Positions 43,953 through 55,600 of a DNA stretch of 64,000 nt are shown piece after piece. The stretch comes from Tubiluchus corallicola (Eukaryota; Priapulida; Priapulimorpha; Priapulimorphida; Tubiluchidae), in contig JAQGDQ010000475.1 in assembly GCA_030141605.1 (NCBI GenBank), positions 107,336 through 171,335 on the forward strand, written 5' to 3'. Each line of letters starts with the position of its first letter. Positions within the stretch are counted from its first letter, which is position 1. The translations under genes were made by a program, and so were the position numbers. Under the pieces are notes generated by a model. It made no database searches. It was not told the origin of the DNA and worked only from the letters and a program-made list of their open reading frames with translations.

Positions 43953-44738
43953 ACTTACTTACCTACCTACCTACCTACCTACCTACCTACCTACCTACCT
44001 ACCTACCTACCTACCTACCTACCTACCTACCTACCCTCCTACCTACCTACCTACCTACCTACCTACCTACCTACCTACCTACCTACCTACCTACCTACCT
44101 ACCTACCTGCCTGCCTGCCTACCTACCTACCTACCTACCTACCTACCACCTACCTACCTACCTACCTACTTACTTACTTTTACTTGTTTGCTTGCTTACT
44201 TACTTACTTACTCACTCCTCACTCACTCACTCACTCACTTACTCACTCTTCACTCACTCACTCACTCCTCACTCACTCACTCACTCCTCACTCACTCACT
44301 CACTCACTCCTCACTCACTCACTCACTCACTCACTCACTCACTCCCTCACTCACTCACTCACTCACTCACTCACTCACTCACTCACTCACTCACTCCTCA
44401 CTCACTCACTCACTCACTCACTCCTCACTCACTCACTCCTCACTCACTCACTCACTCACTTCTCACTCACTCACTCACTCCTCACTCACTCACTCACTCC
44501 TCACTCACTCACTCACTCACTCACTCACTCACTCACTCACTCACTCACTTACTCACACACTCACTCATTCACTCACTCACTCACTCACTCACTCCTCACT
44601 CACTCACTCACTCACTCACTCACTCCTCACTCACTCACTCCTCACTCACTCACTCACTCACTCACTCACTCACTCACTCACTCACTCACTCACTCACTCC
44701 TCACTCACTCACTCACTCACTCACTCACTCACTCACTC
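43953..44738. repeat. (CTAC)n followed by (ACTC)n satellite
   Basis: 43953-44180 is (ctac)n with a few ctgc; it passes through ttac units into (actc)n to 44738 with regular tcct interruptions. Long Thr/Tyr/Leu/Pro and Thr/His/Ser/Leu frames are by-products. Confidence 0.98.
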
Positions 44739-44905
44739 ACTGAAGCATCGTTACCATACCAGATTTCCATATAGTCAGTCATATGTCGTTGAAAGATTCA
44801 ATACTAAATACGGGCCAAAATTCTCTAAGATGTAAAGGTGCCACATTATGGAACTCACTCCTAAATGAAGTAACATCTGGGTCTTACTTTAACTTGATGG
44901 TCCTG
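44739..44905 (+). pseudogene. LINE 3' fragment, frameshifted
   Basis: [20 protein letters not shown] is in the first frame; after a shift near 44830 the text CKGATLWNSLLNEVTSGSYF follows in another. The pair corresponds to the TR....LP and GA..WN.LP.EI parts of the LINE C-terminal signature. It begins right where the (ACTC)n array ends. Confidence 0.68.
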
Positions 44906-45583
44906 ATGTCACAATATAATCAAAATTTGTGAGTATTGCTGACGTTAAAGTGTATCATTTAACATGCTATTCGTTACTCTTTTCTTATTTTGCCATTTCT
45001 CTTATTTTTTCCCTTTTTTGTTGCTTTGATTTGATACTAGTGATTAGATCATTAGATTATTCTCATTTGTGTTAAATTTCGATTTTGTTTTTGAGTTAAT
45101 TATAATTTTCTTTGTTCACCAAGTTCTTCAACCATGTTTTTGAGTTTGTTTGAGATTTGTTTGCATTCGTGCAACAAATTATTCCCCCCTTTTGTTATAA
45201 TTTTAGATTGGTTTCGAATACTACACTGTTTTTCTTGCCAAAGTTTTTTTTATTTACGTTTAGACTCTTGAGTTACATTTGATTATCTTTTACAAGTTTT
45301 GATTCACGTTTTTCGTATTTTGTGCATTGACTAATTGAAATATATATATATATTGTATTGTACATTCTTTTGTGTCCTTCGTCAGGAGACAATTATTATG
45401 CTCTGGTCCACCACCCACCCAAATACCGAACAAACTACATGAGAAACAGCAACAACGTTTCAGCAATTGTTATGTACTATACTATACTGCGTTTCACACT
45501 CAGTGAATTTAATCAAATTGGCAAGAATTGAGTTAAATTGATTTCTTCTACCATACAGTAAATTTCTGCTGTGCCCAGCAAAA
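44906..45583. other. LINE 3' flank and spacer
   Basis: T-rich; may include the 3' UTR of the LINE fragment. Short (TA)n near 45342. Nothing else recognised. Confidence 0.4.
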
Positions 45584-45683
45584 ATGTCAAAACAAACCCT
45601 CGACGAGTCGTTAGTTTTCAATAGAGCAGCAAATATCTGTCCTCTACGGGAAACTCCAGTGAAATTGTATTTAGAGAATTATC
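45584..45683 (+). CDS. Candidate first coding exon of an unidentified gene
   Basis: ATG at 45584 (A at -3) opens MSKQTLDESLVFNRAANICP and continues LRETPVKLYLENY to a perfect donor, tatc|gtaagt. Amino-acid use looks protein-like and the frame has no low complexity. No family recognised and no second exon identified downstream on this strand. It could be the start of a small + strand gene or a fragment of a transposon gene. Confidence 0.4.
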
Positions 45684-45862
45684 GTAAGTGAAGTGCGTGG
45701 AGGTTGGTCAGTAATTAGGCGAACGGCAAGCATTTAAACAAAATTTACCAGGAAATACGTGAAATTAATGATCTCAAACAAAACGATATTGCTGAAATGG
45801 ATACAAAACACCAGTTTAACGTGTTGACCAAAAGTTTCTTTATTCTGAAATACAATTATTAA

Positions 45863-46859
45863 CATTTAGTTTAATTTGCATTGAGTAGAAGAAAATTAGT
45901 TGCATGATTAAATGTATTGATAACTAAGTACTGATATAAAAATTATGTAAACTATGTTGAAATTAATTAATAATAACTTACGTTGCTAGAGCCTTTAACA
46001 GTTACAAAGACAGGAATGATAACTCCAAGTAGCCTTAAGAACAATAATGTCACAACAATAAATTCGTAGGAAATTCACAGTCATAATGCTCATCACAGAC
46101 AGAAAAATAGAGCAATGGCGGAGAGAACCAAAAGACGGGTAAAATGTCATACAACAGCTACAGCTATAGCTCACGAAAGGCCAAAATGCTAATCTATTGA
46201 AGGATGTAGGTGCTCCAATTTTAAAAGAGTGACTACTGTAAAAAGCTAAATGCTTACTAAATCAACAAACAGGTGGCAGCACCGTGACTGTAAATGAAAA
46301 CTAAATTGAAACCAAAAAAGGGCCTATGCACCTACTACACTAATTATTTGTCATCATTTTCGTTAATTTTTAAAACAAACAAGTCCTTAAATACACTGCT
46401 GCAACAAGCTATTATTATAGGGGCAGATGACCTGATGACCGTATTGTCACCCCGCTCCCCCCGCTGCCCCTTCTCTTTTATATAATTTTATTTTTCATTA
46501 TAAAGTCACAAAAATTGTTGCTTCCTGTGGAGAAAAAGAAAGTGGATTGAATTGAATTGGCAAGTTGTACCCTAGAAGTCACGTTGAAGACGAGCCTAGA
46601 TGGAGCCGTAAGGTTGACCTACAAATGCGGGGGGGGGGAGGGGGTGATTTATAAATTTCAAAACCAGAACTCTCAAATTTTTTTGCTCTGTAAGCGTCAT
46701 GCAAAATTTATGCAACTGAAATTTTTCGTGGTTCATTTTGGTGCGCATTGTACAATCTTTGTAAGCAAACCAAACAAAAAAATTCTCCTCCATTTTGGTT
46801 CGAGGACGAACCATCACTGTATTATATCATTGTAAGTAATACGTTTACGATATAATAAA
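45863..46859. other. Intergenic, no gene seen
   Basis: AT-rich with a C-rich patch near 46440-46480 and a G run at 46629. Short open frames on both strands lack recognisable motifs. Confidence 0.4.
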
Positions 46860-47081
46860 TCAACCTTTTTCAGGATAAGGGACTTCCCGTTTTCCCCACA
46901 GAAGAACTTTTGCCACTGTGATGCCGATTATTAATAAAATGATTGCAATTATTAATAATACGAATGCTACCCATTTTCCCACATTATTCGAGTCCTCTTC
47001 GCGTTTGCGTAATAGGAGTATTTTGTCCATGTATTCAGCTGTTACCATTACCGTGTTGTCATCTGTATCGCATTCATTAAC
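46860..47081 (-). CDS. Candidate terminal exon with one transmembrane segment
   Basis: On the - strand the acceptor cgttttcag ends at 47082 and the exon reads VNECDTDDNTVMVTAEYMDK, ILLLRKREEDSNNVGKW, a hydrophobic stretch of about 23 residues (VAFVLLIIAIILLIIGITVA), then LLWGKREVPYPEKG and TGA. An acidic and charged juxtamembrane part, one helix and a short basic tail suggest a single-pass membrane protein. A donor-like aaag|gttgat overlaps the stop, so the exon might continue. Upstream exons would be at higher coordinates; none matched with confidence. Family unknown. Confidence 0.5.
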   Translation of the reverse strand, partial: VNECDTDDNTVMVTAEYMDKILLLRKREEDSNNVGKWVAFVLLIIAIILLIIGITVAKVLLWGKREVPYPEKG

Positions 47082-47894
47082 CTGAAAACGAAATGGCTTT
47101 ATTAATGTCTTTAACATGATAAAAATTTATATTAATTATGGTCGTATGATCAAAAGCTTTCATGTAAAGTTAAATATGTTAATGCGATTGGCTATGTGCT
47201 TATTCTAAACAATCGTTCTTTTCAACAAGTCCACAATGGGCATGGCAAACTATCAAGACTTTATATAATAAACTACACATTTGTTAAACAACAAACACAA
47301 TACGGTAAATATAAGAGGATAGTAATGCTTCCGTCTTCGAGTCAGTTCCTAACGCTTCTGCGCATAAGGATTACATCATCAATCTTTACTTCTGAGTCAG
47401 CTGGTCACGTGATGCCACACCTAACTAGGCTTCTAGCCACGACGATAGTTTAATCTTGCATCGTCAAGCATTGAATCTTGAATTATTAATTTAATAATTT
47501 AATCGCCAATTTAAACAAAATTATTATTTAACACAGCTTTTCTATACTCTATGTACTTATTCTAAACAATCGTTCATTTCAAAAATTCCTGTCTAATGCA
47601 CCTATATATATATATATATATATACATTGATACGGGGGCGAATTGTCTTTGATTTTCGACCCCCTCCCTTCTACATTGTGATGGTTTGGTCCATTACGAA
47701 GCCATTACATAGCAGCATTCCATACCAGCTATAATGGCCTCGTCGGTTCAGTCAGCAGACGGGCAGGTGCGTTTACAACTTCAGCACCTGTTCCATAGTC
47801 GTGATCAACATGAAGAACGCAGGAAAAGATTCTGGCTAGTTTTCATCTTAATTTTTTTTGTTTACATTTTTAATTTTCTTTTCTATTTTCACAT

Positions 47895-47975
47895 GTACAA
47901 CATTTGATCCAGATTTGAACCCGCGACCTCTTGTCCACCTCCACAACAATATATATGCCTAGTGCACTAAGTAAT
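47895..47975 (-). mobile_element. tRNA-related SINE-head-like sequence
   Basis: On the - strand an A-box-like tagtgcactagg is followed about 40 bp later by a B-box-like gcgggttcaaatctgg. The 5' and 3' sides do not form an acceptor stem, so a functional tRNA is unlikely. Confidence 0.4.
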
Positions 47976-47999
47976 TAATGCGATTTGTATGAAATCTCA

Positions 48000-49315
48000 T
48001 CATTTTTCATAATTTTAATGTAAAAACAGACGCATCTCATCCTGGATAGCATCAGAATTACATAACTGACATAATCGTTCATTAAACAGGACACTTTCAT
48101 AATTTCAATGTAACAGCAGATGCATCTCACCCAGGATAGCATCAGAATTACATAACTGACATAATCGTTCATTAAATGGGACACTTTCATAATTTCAATG
48201 TAACAACAGATGCATCTCACCCAGGATAGCATCAGAATTACATAACTGACACAATCGTTCATTAAATGGGACACTTTCAGTTTCATAATTTCAATGTAAC
48301 AGCAGATGCATCTCACCCAGGATAGCATCAGAATTACATAACTGACACAATCGTTCATTAAATGGGACACTTTCAGTTTCATAATTTCAATGTAACAGCA
48401 GATGCATCTCACCCAGGATAGCATCAGAATTACATAACTGACACAATCGTTCATTAAATGGGACGCTTTCATAATTTCAATGTAACAACAGATGCATCTC
48501 ACCCAGGATAGCATCAGAATTACATAACTGACACAATCGTTCATTAAATGGGACACTTTCAGTTTCATAATTTCAATGTAACAGCAGATGCATCTCACCC
48601 AGGATAGCATCAGAATTACATAACTGACACAATCGTTCATTAAATGGGACACTTTCAGTTTCATAATTTAAATGTAAAAACAGATGCATCTCACCCAGGA
48701 TAGCATCAGAATTACATAACTGACATAATCGTTCATTAAATGGGACACTTTCATAATTTCAATGTAAAAACAGATGCATCTCACCCAGGATAGCATCAGA
48801 ATTACATAACTGACACAATCGTTCATTAAATGGGACACTTTCATAATTTCAATGTAACAACAGATGCATCTCACCCAGGATAGCATCAGAATTACATAAC
48901 TGACACAATCGTTCATTAAATGGGACACTTTCAGTTTCATAATTTCAATGTAACAGCAGATGCATCTCACCCAGGATAGCATCAGAATTACATAACTGAC
49001 ACAATCGTTCATTAAATGGGACACTTTCATAATTTCAATGTAACAGCAGATGCATCTCACCCAGGATAGCATCAGAATTACATAACTGACACAATCGTTC
49101 ATTAAATGGGACACTTTCAGTTTCATAATTTCAATGTAACAGCAGATGCATCTCACCCAGGATAGCATCAGAATTACATAACTGACACAATCGTTCATTA
49201 AATGGGACACTTTCAGTTTCATAATTTAAATGTAAAAACAGATGCATCTCACCCAGGATAGCATCAGAATTACATAACTGACATAATCGTTCATTAAATG
49301 GGACACTTTCATAAT
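48000..49315 (-). repeat. 90/96-bp x14 minisatellite with an open - strand frame
   Basis: Fourteen units containing catctcacccaggatagc, either 90 bp or 96 bp long; the longer ones carry an extra agtttc. Both lengths are multiples of 3, so the - strand keeps one frame open over two runs (48664-47975 and 49222-48668) as a 30/32-residue hydrophobic, Cys-rich repeat (KVSHLMNDCVSYVILMLSWV). The break comes from ttcaatg to ttaaatg changes. It lies between two - strand candidate exons and is best read as intronic or intergenic satellite. Confidence 0.92.
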
Positions 49316-49423
49316 TACTAATAAATTCATAAATCTAATTACGTAAAGTGAGGATTTGCAATTTTTCGAACAAATAAGCTGTCCATGGTATCAACATCGC
49401 GATTTGTGAATGAATGTAAGTAG

Positions 49424-49512
49424 GTTAACTCCTTCAGGACCGTAAGCATTTGCTGCATTTTGCATGAGTTCATGAAAAACTGCTCTCACTAAGCAGCGAT
49501 TACATTATGTAT
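49424..49512 (-). repeat. Second copy of the repeat segment at 2060-2165
   Basis: Reverse-complement match to 2060-2165, ending at ttaactccttcagg. See that entry for the shared blocks. Confidence 0.55.
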
Positions 49513-49717
49513 GATAAGTGCATTTAAAAAGTTGATTTTGTTGGAATAGTATACAGAAAAGAAAAACGCCCGACGCAAGTTAATTTTCCAAGAAAAACGC
49601 CACACGCAGCGCCATCTGCCGAAAGTTTGCGACAAAGAAAGGTGAAGTTTGTGAGAAACTCAAGGTGGCGCCACCAGGTGCCACAAACTTTAGCTACGCC
49701 ATTGCATTGCAGCTTTT

Positions 49718-49904
49718 TTACATTGCCAGTGTTACCGAATCTCTCCCTGGGTTTGGCAAAGGTGCATTCGATTGTTGAGTTGGCGTGGCATACGATGGTT
49801 GAGTCGGTGTAACATACGGTGTTTGAGTTGATGCATACGGTGTTTGAGCTGGTGCATACGTTGGTTGAGCTGGTGCATACGTTGGTTGACCTGCTGCATA
49901 CTTC
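49718..49904 (-). CDS. Pro/Tyr/Thr-rich terminal exon of an unidentified gene
   Basis: On the - strand: acceptor tttcaacagccag|, then KYAAGQPTYAPAQPTYAPAQ, TPYASTQTPYVTPTQPSYAT and PLPNPGRDSVTLAM, stop TAA at 49720-49718. Heptad-like QPTYAPA repeats (21 bp) suggest a disordered tail with many Tyr. It joins in phase to the microexon 50592-50614, which reads APGQPTY, giving independent support to this frame. A competing frame on the same strand (Cys/Ser/Thr-rich, 164 codons) is also open. No family assigned. Confidence 0.5.
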
Positions 49905-50542
49905 CTGGCTGTTGAAAACAAGGATGGTCATTATTAAATAAACTGGTTGGGAAATATTTAAAATACCTAATTTTTTAACAGCACACACACGCACGCACGC
50001 ACGCACACGCACGCACACTATAATTATGGAGTTGTTGTGCCAAAATTAGAACCAAGTCCCTCGTAAACACACTAATGTTAGGCGATGTAACAAAACAAAA
50101 TTATTGCACGTTCTAACATTCTTTTAACGAGATTTAATTATTTAAAAGTAATTAAATTAAAAACAATTGTAAACGTGCATACATATACATCGCGATGATT
50201 TCTTTGTATTTCAAGACAAATATCATTATAATGTTCCGGTGTTGGACCCGGTAGATAGCCTTACGACCCGCCATCGGTGATGCGGGTAAGCTCTGCATAA
50301 AGGACACTCCAGAAATTTAAAAAAAAGAAACGACAAAAAACAAAACTTAGAATTCAAAAGGGACGGCTGAGAAGAACAACACAATAGAAAGAAAAACAAA
50401 ACCTGATGACAATGCTTCAAACCTTACGGAATCCACGACACTCGACAGGCAGACAGGAGAATTGCATTCCACGACAACCAGAAGACAACTGACGATGTCA
50501 CGTGTTCGTTCTTTCCACAGGAAACCACTGCTCAACGAATGG

Positions 50543-50594
50543 CAGGTAATGTTATGGGCTTCCTAGTTTAAAGTGGAGGTCATAACATTACCTG
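50543..50594. other. Perfect 14-bp inverted repeat, 24-nt loop
   Basis: caggtaatgttatg at 50543-50556 and its exact inverse cataacattacctg at 50581-50594. Each arm contains a donor-like cag|gtaatg pointing outward on opposite strands; the right arm is the donor of the microexon. On the + strand a tttccacag| lies 25 nt before the left donor. Confidence 0.8.
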
Positions 50595-50614
50595 TAGGTT
50601 GGTTGGCCTGGTGC
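50592..50614 (-). CDS. Candidate 23-nt microexon (APGQPTY)
   Basis: On the - strand: acceptor tttctattcatag|, 23 nt, donor ctacag|gtaatg. It encodes APGQPTY plus two bases of an Arg codon that the 49904 exon completes. The repeat motif agrees with that exon. Its donor end is one arm of a perfect 14-bp inverted repeat. Confidence 0.45.
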
Positions 50615-50859
50615 CTATGAATAGAAATGTTCAATGCACTTTCCCCTGTTCAATATCATTCATAATTACCTGCACCCCAGTATTTAATAAAATCCGATCA
50701 CAATGACATATTAGTTGCTTGATAGTGATTAACATGATCATTGTTTTCTTTTGACTTCTTTCTTTCCACTAACTGCAACGTGGCTCTTCTTTATTCTCCT
50801 CTTCTCTCATCATCTTTATTCTTCATATCACATTTCATGGTGGCTTATATATATATGGC

Positions 50860-52352
50860 GCCACCACTACCACTAGCAGCAGCAACAGCAGTACAAGCAG
50901 CGCCACCGCCACCACTAGCAGCAGCAACAGCAGTAGTCAGTGGTAGTAGCTGTCGTAGTCGTAGTTTTAGCGGCAGCAACAGAAGCAGCGCCACCACCAC
51001 CACTAGCAGCAGCAACAGCAGTAGTCAGTGGTAGTAGCAGTTGTAGTCGTAGTTTTAGCGGCAGCAGCAGAAGCAGCACCGCCACCACCACCACTAGCAG
51101 CAGCAACAGCCGTAGTCAGTGGTAGTAGCTGTCGTAGTCGTAGTTTTAGCAGCAGCAGTAGAAGCAGCGCCACCACCACCACTAGCAGCAGCAACAGCAG
51201 TAGTCAGTGGTAGTAGCAATCGTAGTCGTAGTTTTAGCAGCAGCAGTAGAAGCAGCGCCACCACCACCACTAGCAGCAGCAACAGCAGTAGTCAGTGGTA
51301 GTAGCAGTCGTAGTCGTAGTATTAGCGACAGCAGCAGTAGCAGCGCCACCACCACCACTAGCAGCAGCAACAGCAGTAGTCAGTGGTAGTAGCAGTCGTA
51401 GTCGTAGTTTTAGCGGCAGCAGCAGAAGCAGCGCCACCGCCACCACTAGCAACAGCAACAGCAGTAGTCAGTGGTAGTAGCAGTCGTAGTTTTAGTGTCA
51501 GCAGCAGAAGCAGCGCCACCACCACCACTAACAGCAGCAACAGCAGTAGTCAGTGGTAGTAGCTGTTGTAGTCGTAGTTTTAGCGGCAGCAGCAGAAGCA
51601 GCGCCACCACCACCACTAGCAGCAGCAACAGCAGTAGTCAGTGGTAGTAGCAGTCGTAGTCGTAGTTTTACTGTCAGCAGCAGAAGCAGCGCCACCACCA
51701 CCACTAACAGCAGCAACAGCAGTAGTCAGTGGTAGTAGCTGTTGTAGTCGTAGTTTTAGCGGCAGCAGCAGAAGCAGCGCCACCACCACCACTAGCAGCA
51801 GCAACAGCAGTAGTCAGTGGTAGTAGCAGTCGTAGTCGTAGTTTTACTGTCAGCAGCAGAAGCAGCGCCACCACCACCACTAACAGCAGCAACAGCAGTA
51901 GTCAGTGGTAGTAGCTGTTGTAGTCGTAGTTTTAGCGGCAGCAGCAGAAGCAGCGCCACCACCACCACTAGCAGCAGCAACAGCAGTAGTCAGTGGTAGT
52001 AGCAGTCGTAGTCGTAGTTTTACTGTCAGCAGCAGAAGCAGCGCCACCACCACCACTAACAGCAGCAACAGCAGTAGTCAGTGGTAGTAGCTGTTGTAGT
52101 CGTAGTTTTAGCGGCAGCAGCAGAAGCAGCGCCACCACCACCACTAGCAGCAGCAACAGCAGTAGTCAGTGGTAGTAGCTGTCGTAGTCGTAGTTTTAGC
52201 GGTAGCAGCAGAAGCAGCGCCACCACCACCACCACTAGCAGCAGCAACAGCAGTAGTCAGTGGTAGTAGCAATCGTAGTCGTAGTTTTACTGTCAGCAGC
52301 AGAAGCAGCGCCACCACCACCACTAACAGCAGCAACAGCAGTAGTCAGTGGT
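50860..52352. repeat. 88-bp x17 minisatellite with 176-bp dimer order
   Basis: tagtcagtggtag recurs about every 88 bp (steps of 82 and 91 occur). Units consist of (acc/agc/agt)-rich triplets. From about 51546 to 52160 two unit types alternate (gttgtagtcg...agcggcagc...actagcagc versus gtcgtagtcg...actgtcagc...actaacagc), a 176-bp higher order. Many short frames on both strands are by-products. Confidence 0.96.
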
Positions 52353-52665
52353 AGTTATGCAAAGTAGTAAGTTAGTCAGTCAGTCAGTCAGTCAGTTAGT
52401 TAGTTGGTTAGTTAGTTAATTTTATTGACCACATGCTAGTAGGTGATACTAGTGTATGCACATGTATGTTGTGCAAAGTAGTAAGTTAGTCAGTCAGTCA
52501 GTTAGTTAGTTGGTTAGTTAGTTAATTTTATTAACCACATACTAGTAGGTGATAGTAGTGTATGCACATGTATGTTATGCAAAGTAGTAAGTTAGTCACT
52601 TAGTCAGTTAGTTAGTTGATTTTATTGACTACATGCTAGTAGGTGATACTAGTGTATGCACATGT
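52353..52665. repeat. About 105-bp x3 tandem repeat with (CAGT)n cores
   Basis: tatgcaaagtagtaagttag, a variable (tcag/ttag)n run, then acatgctagtaggtgatact and gtgtatgcacatgta; three copies that differ mainly in the tetranucleotide run. Confidence 0.93.
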
Positions 52666-55600
52666 AATACAAGAATGTCAAGGACAATGTCAGCCATCTA
52701 CAGAAGACGCCTACAAGCAATCTGAAACACTCTGCTTAACAATCTAGTCAGAGGGCATCCAGATCCCATCACATTCAACTCTTAGGATCTACAGACAACC
52801 TAAGACGTCTAATCAGAGCTCGCCCAGAACAATCTCAAACATCTGCACAGGTAAAGTCGACAGAGAAATCTCAAATATCTAATCACAAGACTTGCGCAAG
52901 CAGGGCAATGTTAAGCACCCTGAATAGAGGCATACACAGTCAGCCTCAATTAGCTTGTCAGAACGCACGCACGGCCAAACGCAAGCACCTTGTAGGAAAA
53001 GTGCTATTGTCAATCTCAGGTACCTGATCAAAAGAAGTCTGCGGGGAAGCAATTATATAGTAAGGTTACATGGATTCAGGCAAGCTTGGTAAAAAGACAC
53101 CTACAAGCAATCAAACATACTAATACCTCAGGTCTGAAGACACCTTCATCCATTCCAAAACATCTAGTTAAAACGTAAAGACAAACTTAAACGTCTCATC
53201 TGATCTCAACTAGTTAAACTGAAAAATCTGGACAGATGCAGTCTACTGCTAGGTTCAGTCATCTGGTCAAAAGACTTCTACCGGCAATTTTAAGCATCTC
53301 AATAGAGACATTGCGTAGATAACCTAAATTAGCTTATCAGAAGGGACGCACGGCTAAATGCAAGCACGTGGCAGGAAAAGTTCAATTCCCAATCTCATGT
53401 ACTTCTGGTCAGAAAGAATCTACAACCATCTTCACCGCCTGATGAGAAGACATCTACTGATTCATCTACAACCATCTAGCAAGAGAACGCCTACGGACAA
53501 TGTCAGCCATCTACAGAAGACGCCTACAAGCAATCTGAAACACTCTGCTTAACAATCTAGTCAGAGGGCATCCAGATCCCATCACATTCAACTCTTAGGA
53601 TCTACAGACAACCTAAGACGTCTAATCAGAGCTCGCCCAGAACAATCTCAAACATCTGCACAGGTAAAGTCGACAGAGAAATCTCAAATATCTAATCACA
53701 AGACTTGCGCAAGCAGGGCAATGTTAAGCACCCTGAATAGAGGCATACACAGTCAGCCTCAATTAGCTTGTCAGAACGCACGCACGGCCAAACGCAAGCA
53801 CCTTGTAGGAAAAGTGCTATTGTCAATCTCAGGTACCTGATCAAAAGAAATCTGCAGGGAACTAATTATATAGTAAGGTGACATTGATTCACCCAAGCTT
53901 GGTAAAACGGCACCTACACGTAATCTAAAACATTCACTGATACCACAGGTCTGAAGACACCTTTATCCATTCCAAAACATCTAGTTAAAACGTAAAGACA
54001 AACTTAAACGTCTCATCTGAACTCAACTAGTCAAACTGAAAAATCTGGACAGATGCAGTCTACTGTTAGGTTCAGGCATCTGGTCAAAAGACTTCTACCG
54101 GCAATTTTAAGCATCTCAATAGAGACATTGCGCAGATAACCTAAATTAGCTTATCAGAAGGCACGCACGGCTAAACGCAAACACCTGGCAGGAAAAGTTC
54201 AATTTTCAATTTCATATGCCTGATCAAAAGAAATCTGCGGGATTCCAAAACATCTAGTTAAAACCTAAAGACAAAATTAAACGTCTCATCTGAACTCAAC
54301 TAGTCAAACTGAAAAATCTGGGCAGATGCAGTCTACTGCTAGGTTCACGCATCTAGTCAAAAGACTTCTACCGGCAATTTTAAGCATCTCAATAGAGACA
54401 TTGCGCAGATAACCTTGTAGGAAAAGTTCTATTGTCAATCTTAGGTACCTACTCAAAAGAAATCTACAGGGAACTCATTATATAGTAAGGTGACATTGAT
54501 TCACCCAAGCTTGGTAAAACGGCACCTACACGTAATCTAAAACATTCACTGATACCACAGGTCTGAAGACACCTTCATCCATTCCAAAACATCTAGTTAA
54601 AACGTAAAGACAAACTTAAACGTCTCATCTGAACTCAACTAGTCAAACTGAAAAATCTGGGCAGATGCAGTCTACTGCTAGGTTCACTCATCTGGTCAAA
54701 AGACTTCTACCGGCAATTTTAAGCATCTCAATAGAGACATTGCGTAGATAACCTAAATTAGCTTATCAGAAGGGACGCACGGCTAAATGCAAGCACGTGG
54801 CAGGAAAAGTTCAATTCCCAATCTCATGTACTTCTGGTCAGAAAGAATCTACAACCATCTTCACCGCCTGATGAGAAGACATCTACTGATTCATCTACAA
54901 CCATCTAGCAAGAGAACGCCTACGGACAATGTCAGCCACCTACAGAAGACGCCTACAAGCAATCTGAAACACTCTGCATAACAATCTAGTCAGAGGGCAT
55001 CCAGATCCCATCACATTCAACTCTTAGGATCTGCAGACAACCTAAGACGTCTAATCAAAGCTCGTCTAGAACAATCTCAAACATCTGCACAGGTGAAGTC
55101 GACAGCCAATCTCAAGTATCTAATCAGAAGACTTCCACAAGCAGCACAATGTTAAGCACCTGAATACAGGCATACACAGACAGCCTCAATTAGCTTGTCA
55201 GCACGCACGCACGGCCAAACGCAAGCACCTTGTAGGAAAAGTGCTATTGCCAATCTCAGGTACCTGATCAAAAGAAATCTGCAGGGAACTAATTATATAG
55301 TAAGGTGACATTGATTCACCCAAGCTTGGTAAAACGGCACCTACACGTAATCTAAAACATTCACTGATACCACAGGTCTGAAGACACCTTCATTCATTCC
55401 AAAACATCTAGTTAAAACCTAAAGACAAAATTAAACGTCTCATCTGAACTCAACTAGTCAAACTGAAAAATCTGGGCATATGCAGTCTACTGCTAGGTTC
55501 ACTCATCTAGTCAAAAGACTTCTACCGGCAATTTTAAGCATCTCAATAGAGACATTGCGCAGATAACCTTGTAGGAAAAGTTCTATTGTCAATCTTAGGT

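Noticed and set aside
43921-44835. 304-codon frame rich in Tyr-Leu-Pro-Thr and Thr-His-Ser-Leu
   Set aside because: Pure translation of (CTAC)n and (ACTC)n; all three frames are open, as expected for a tetranucleotide repeat.
49524-50018. 164-codon - strand Cys-rich frame overlapping the Pro/Tyr-rich exon
   Set aside because: The alternative frame gives a regular QPTYAPA repeat and agrees with the in-phase microexon APGQPTY; this frame starts inside a (CACG)n microsatellite. Not fully excluded.
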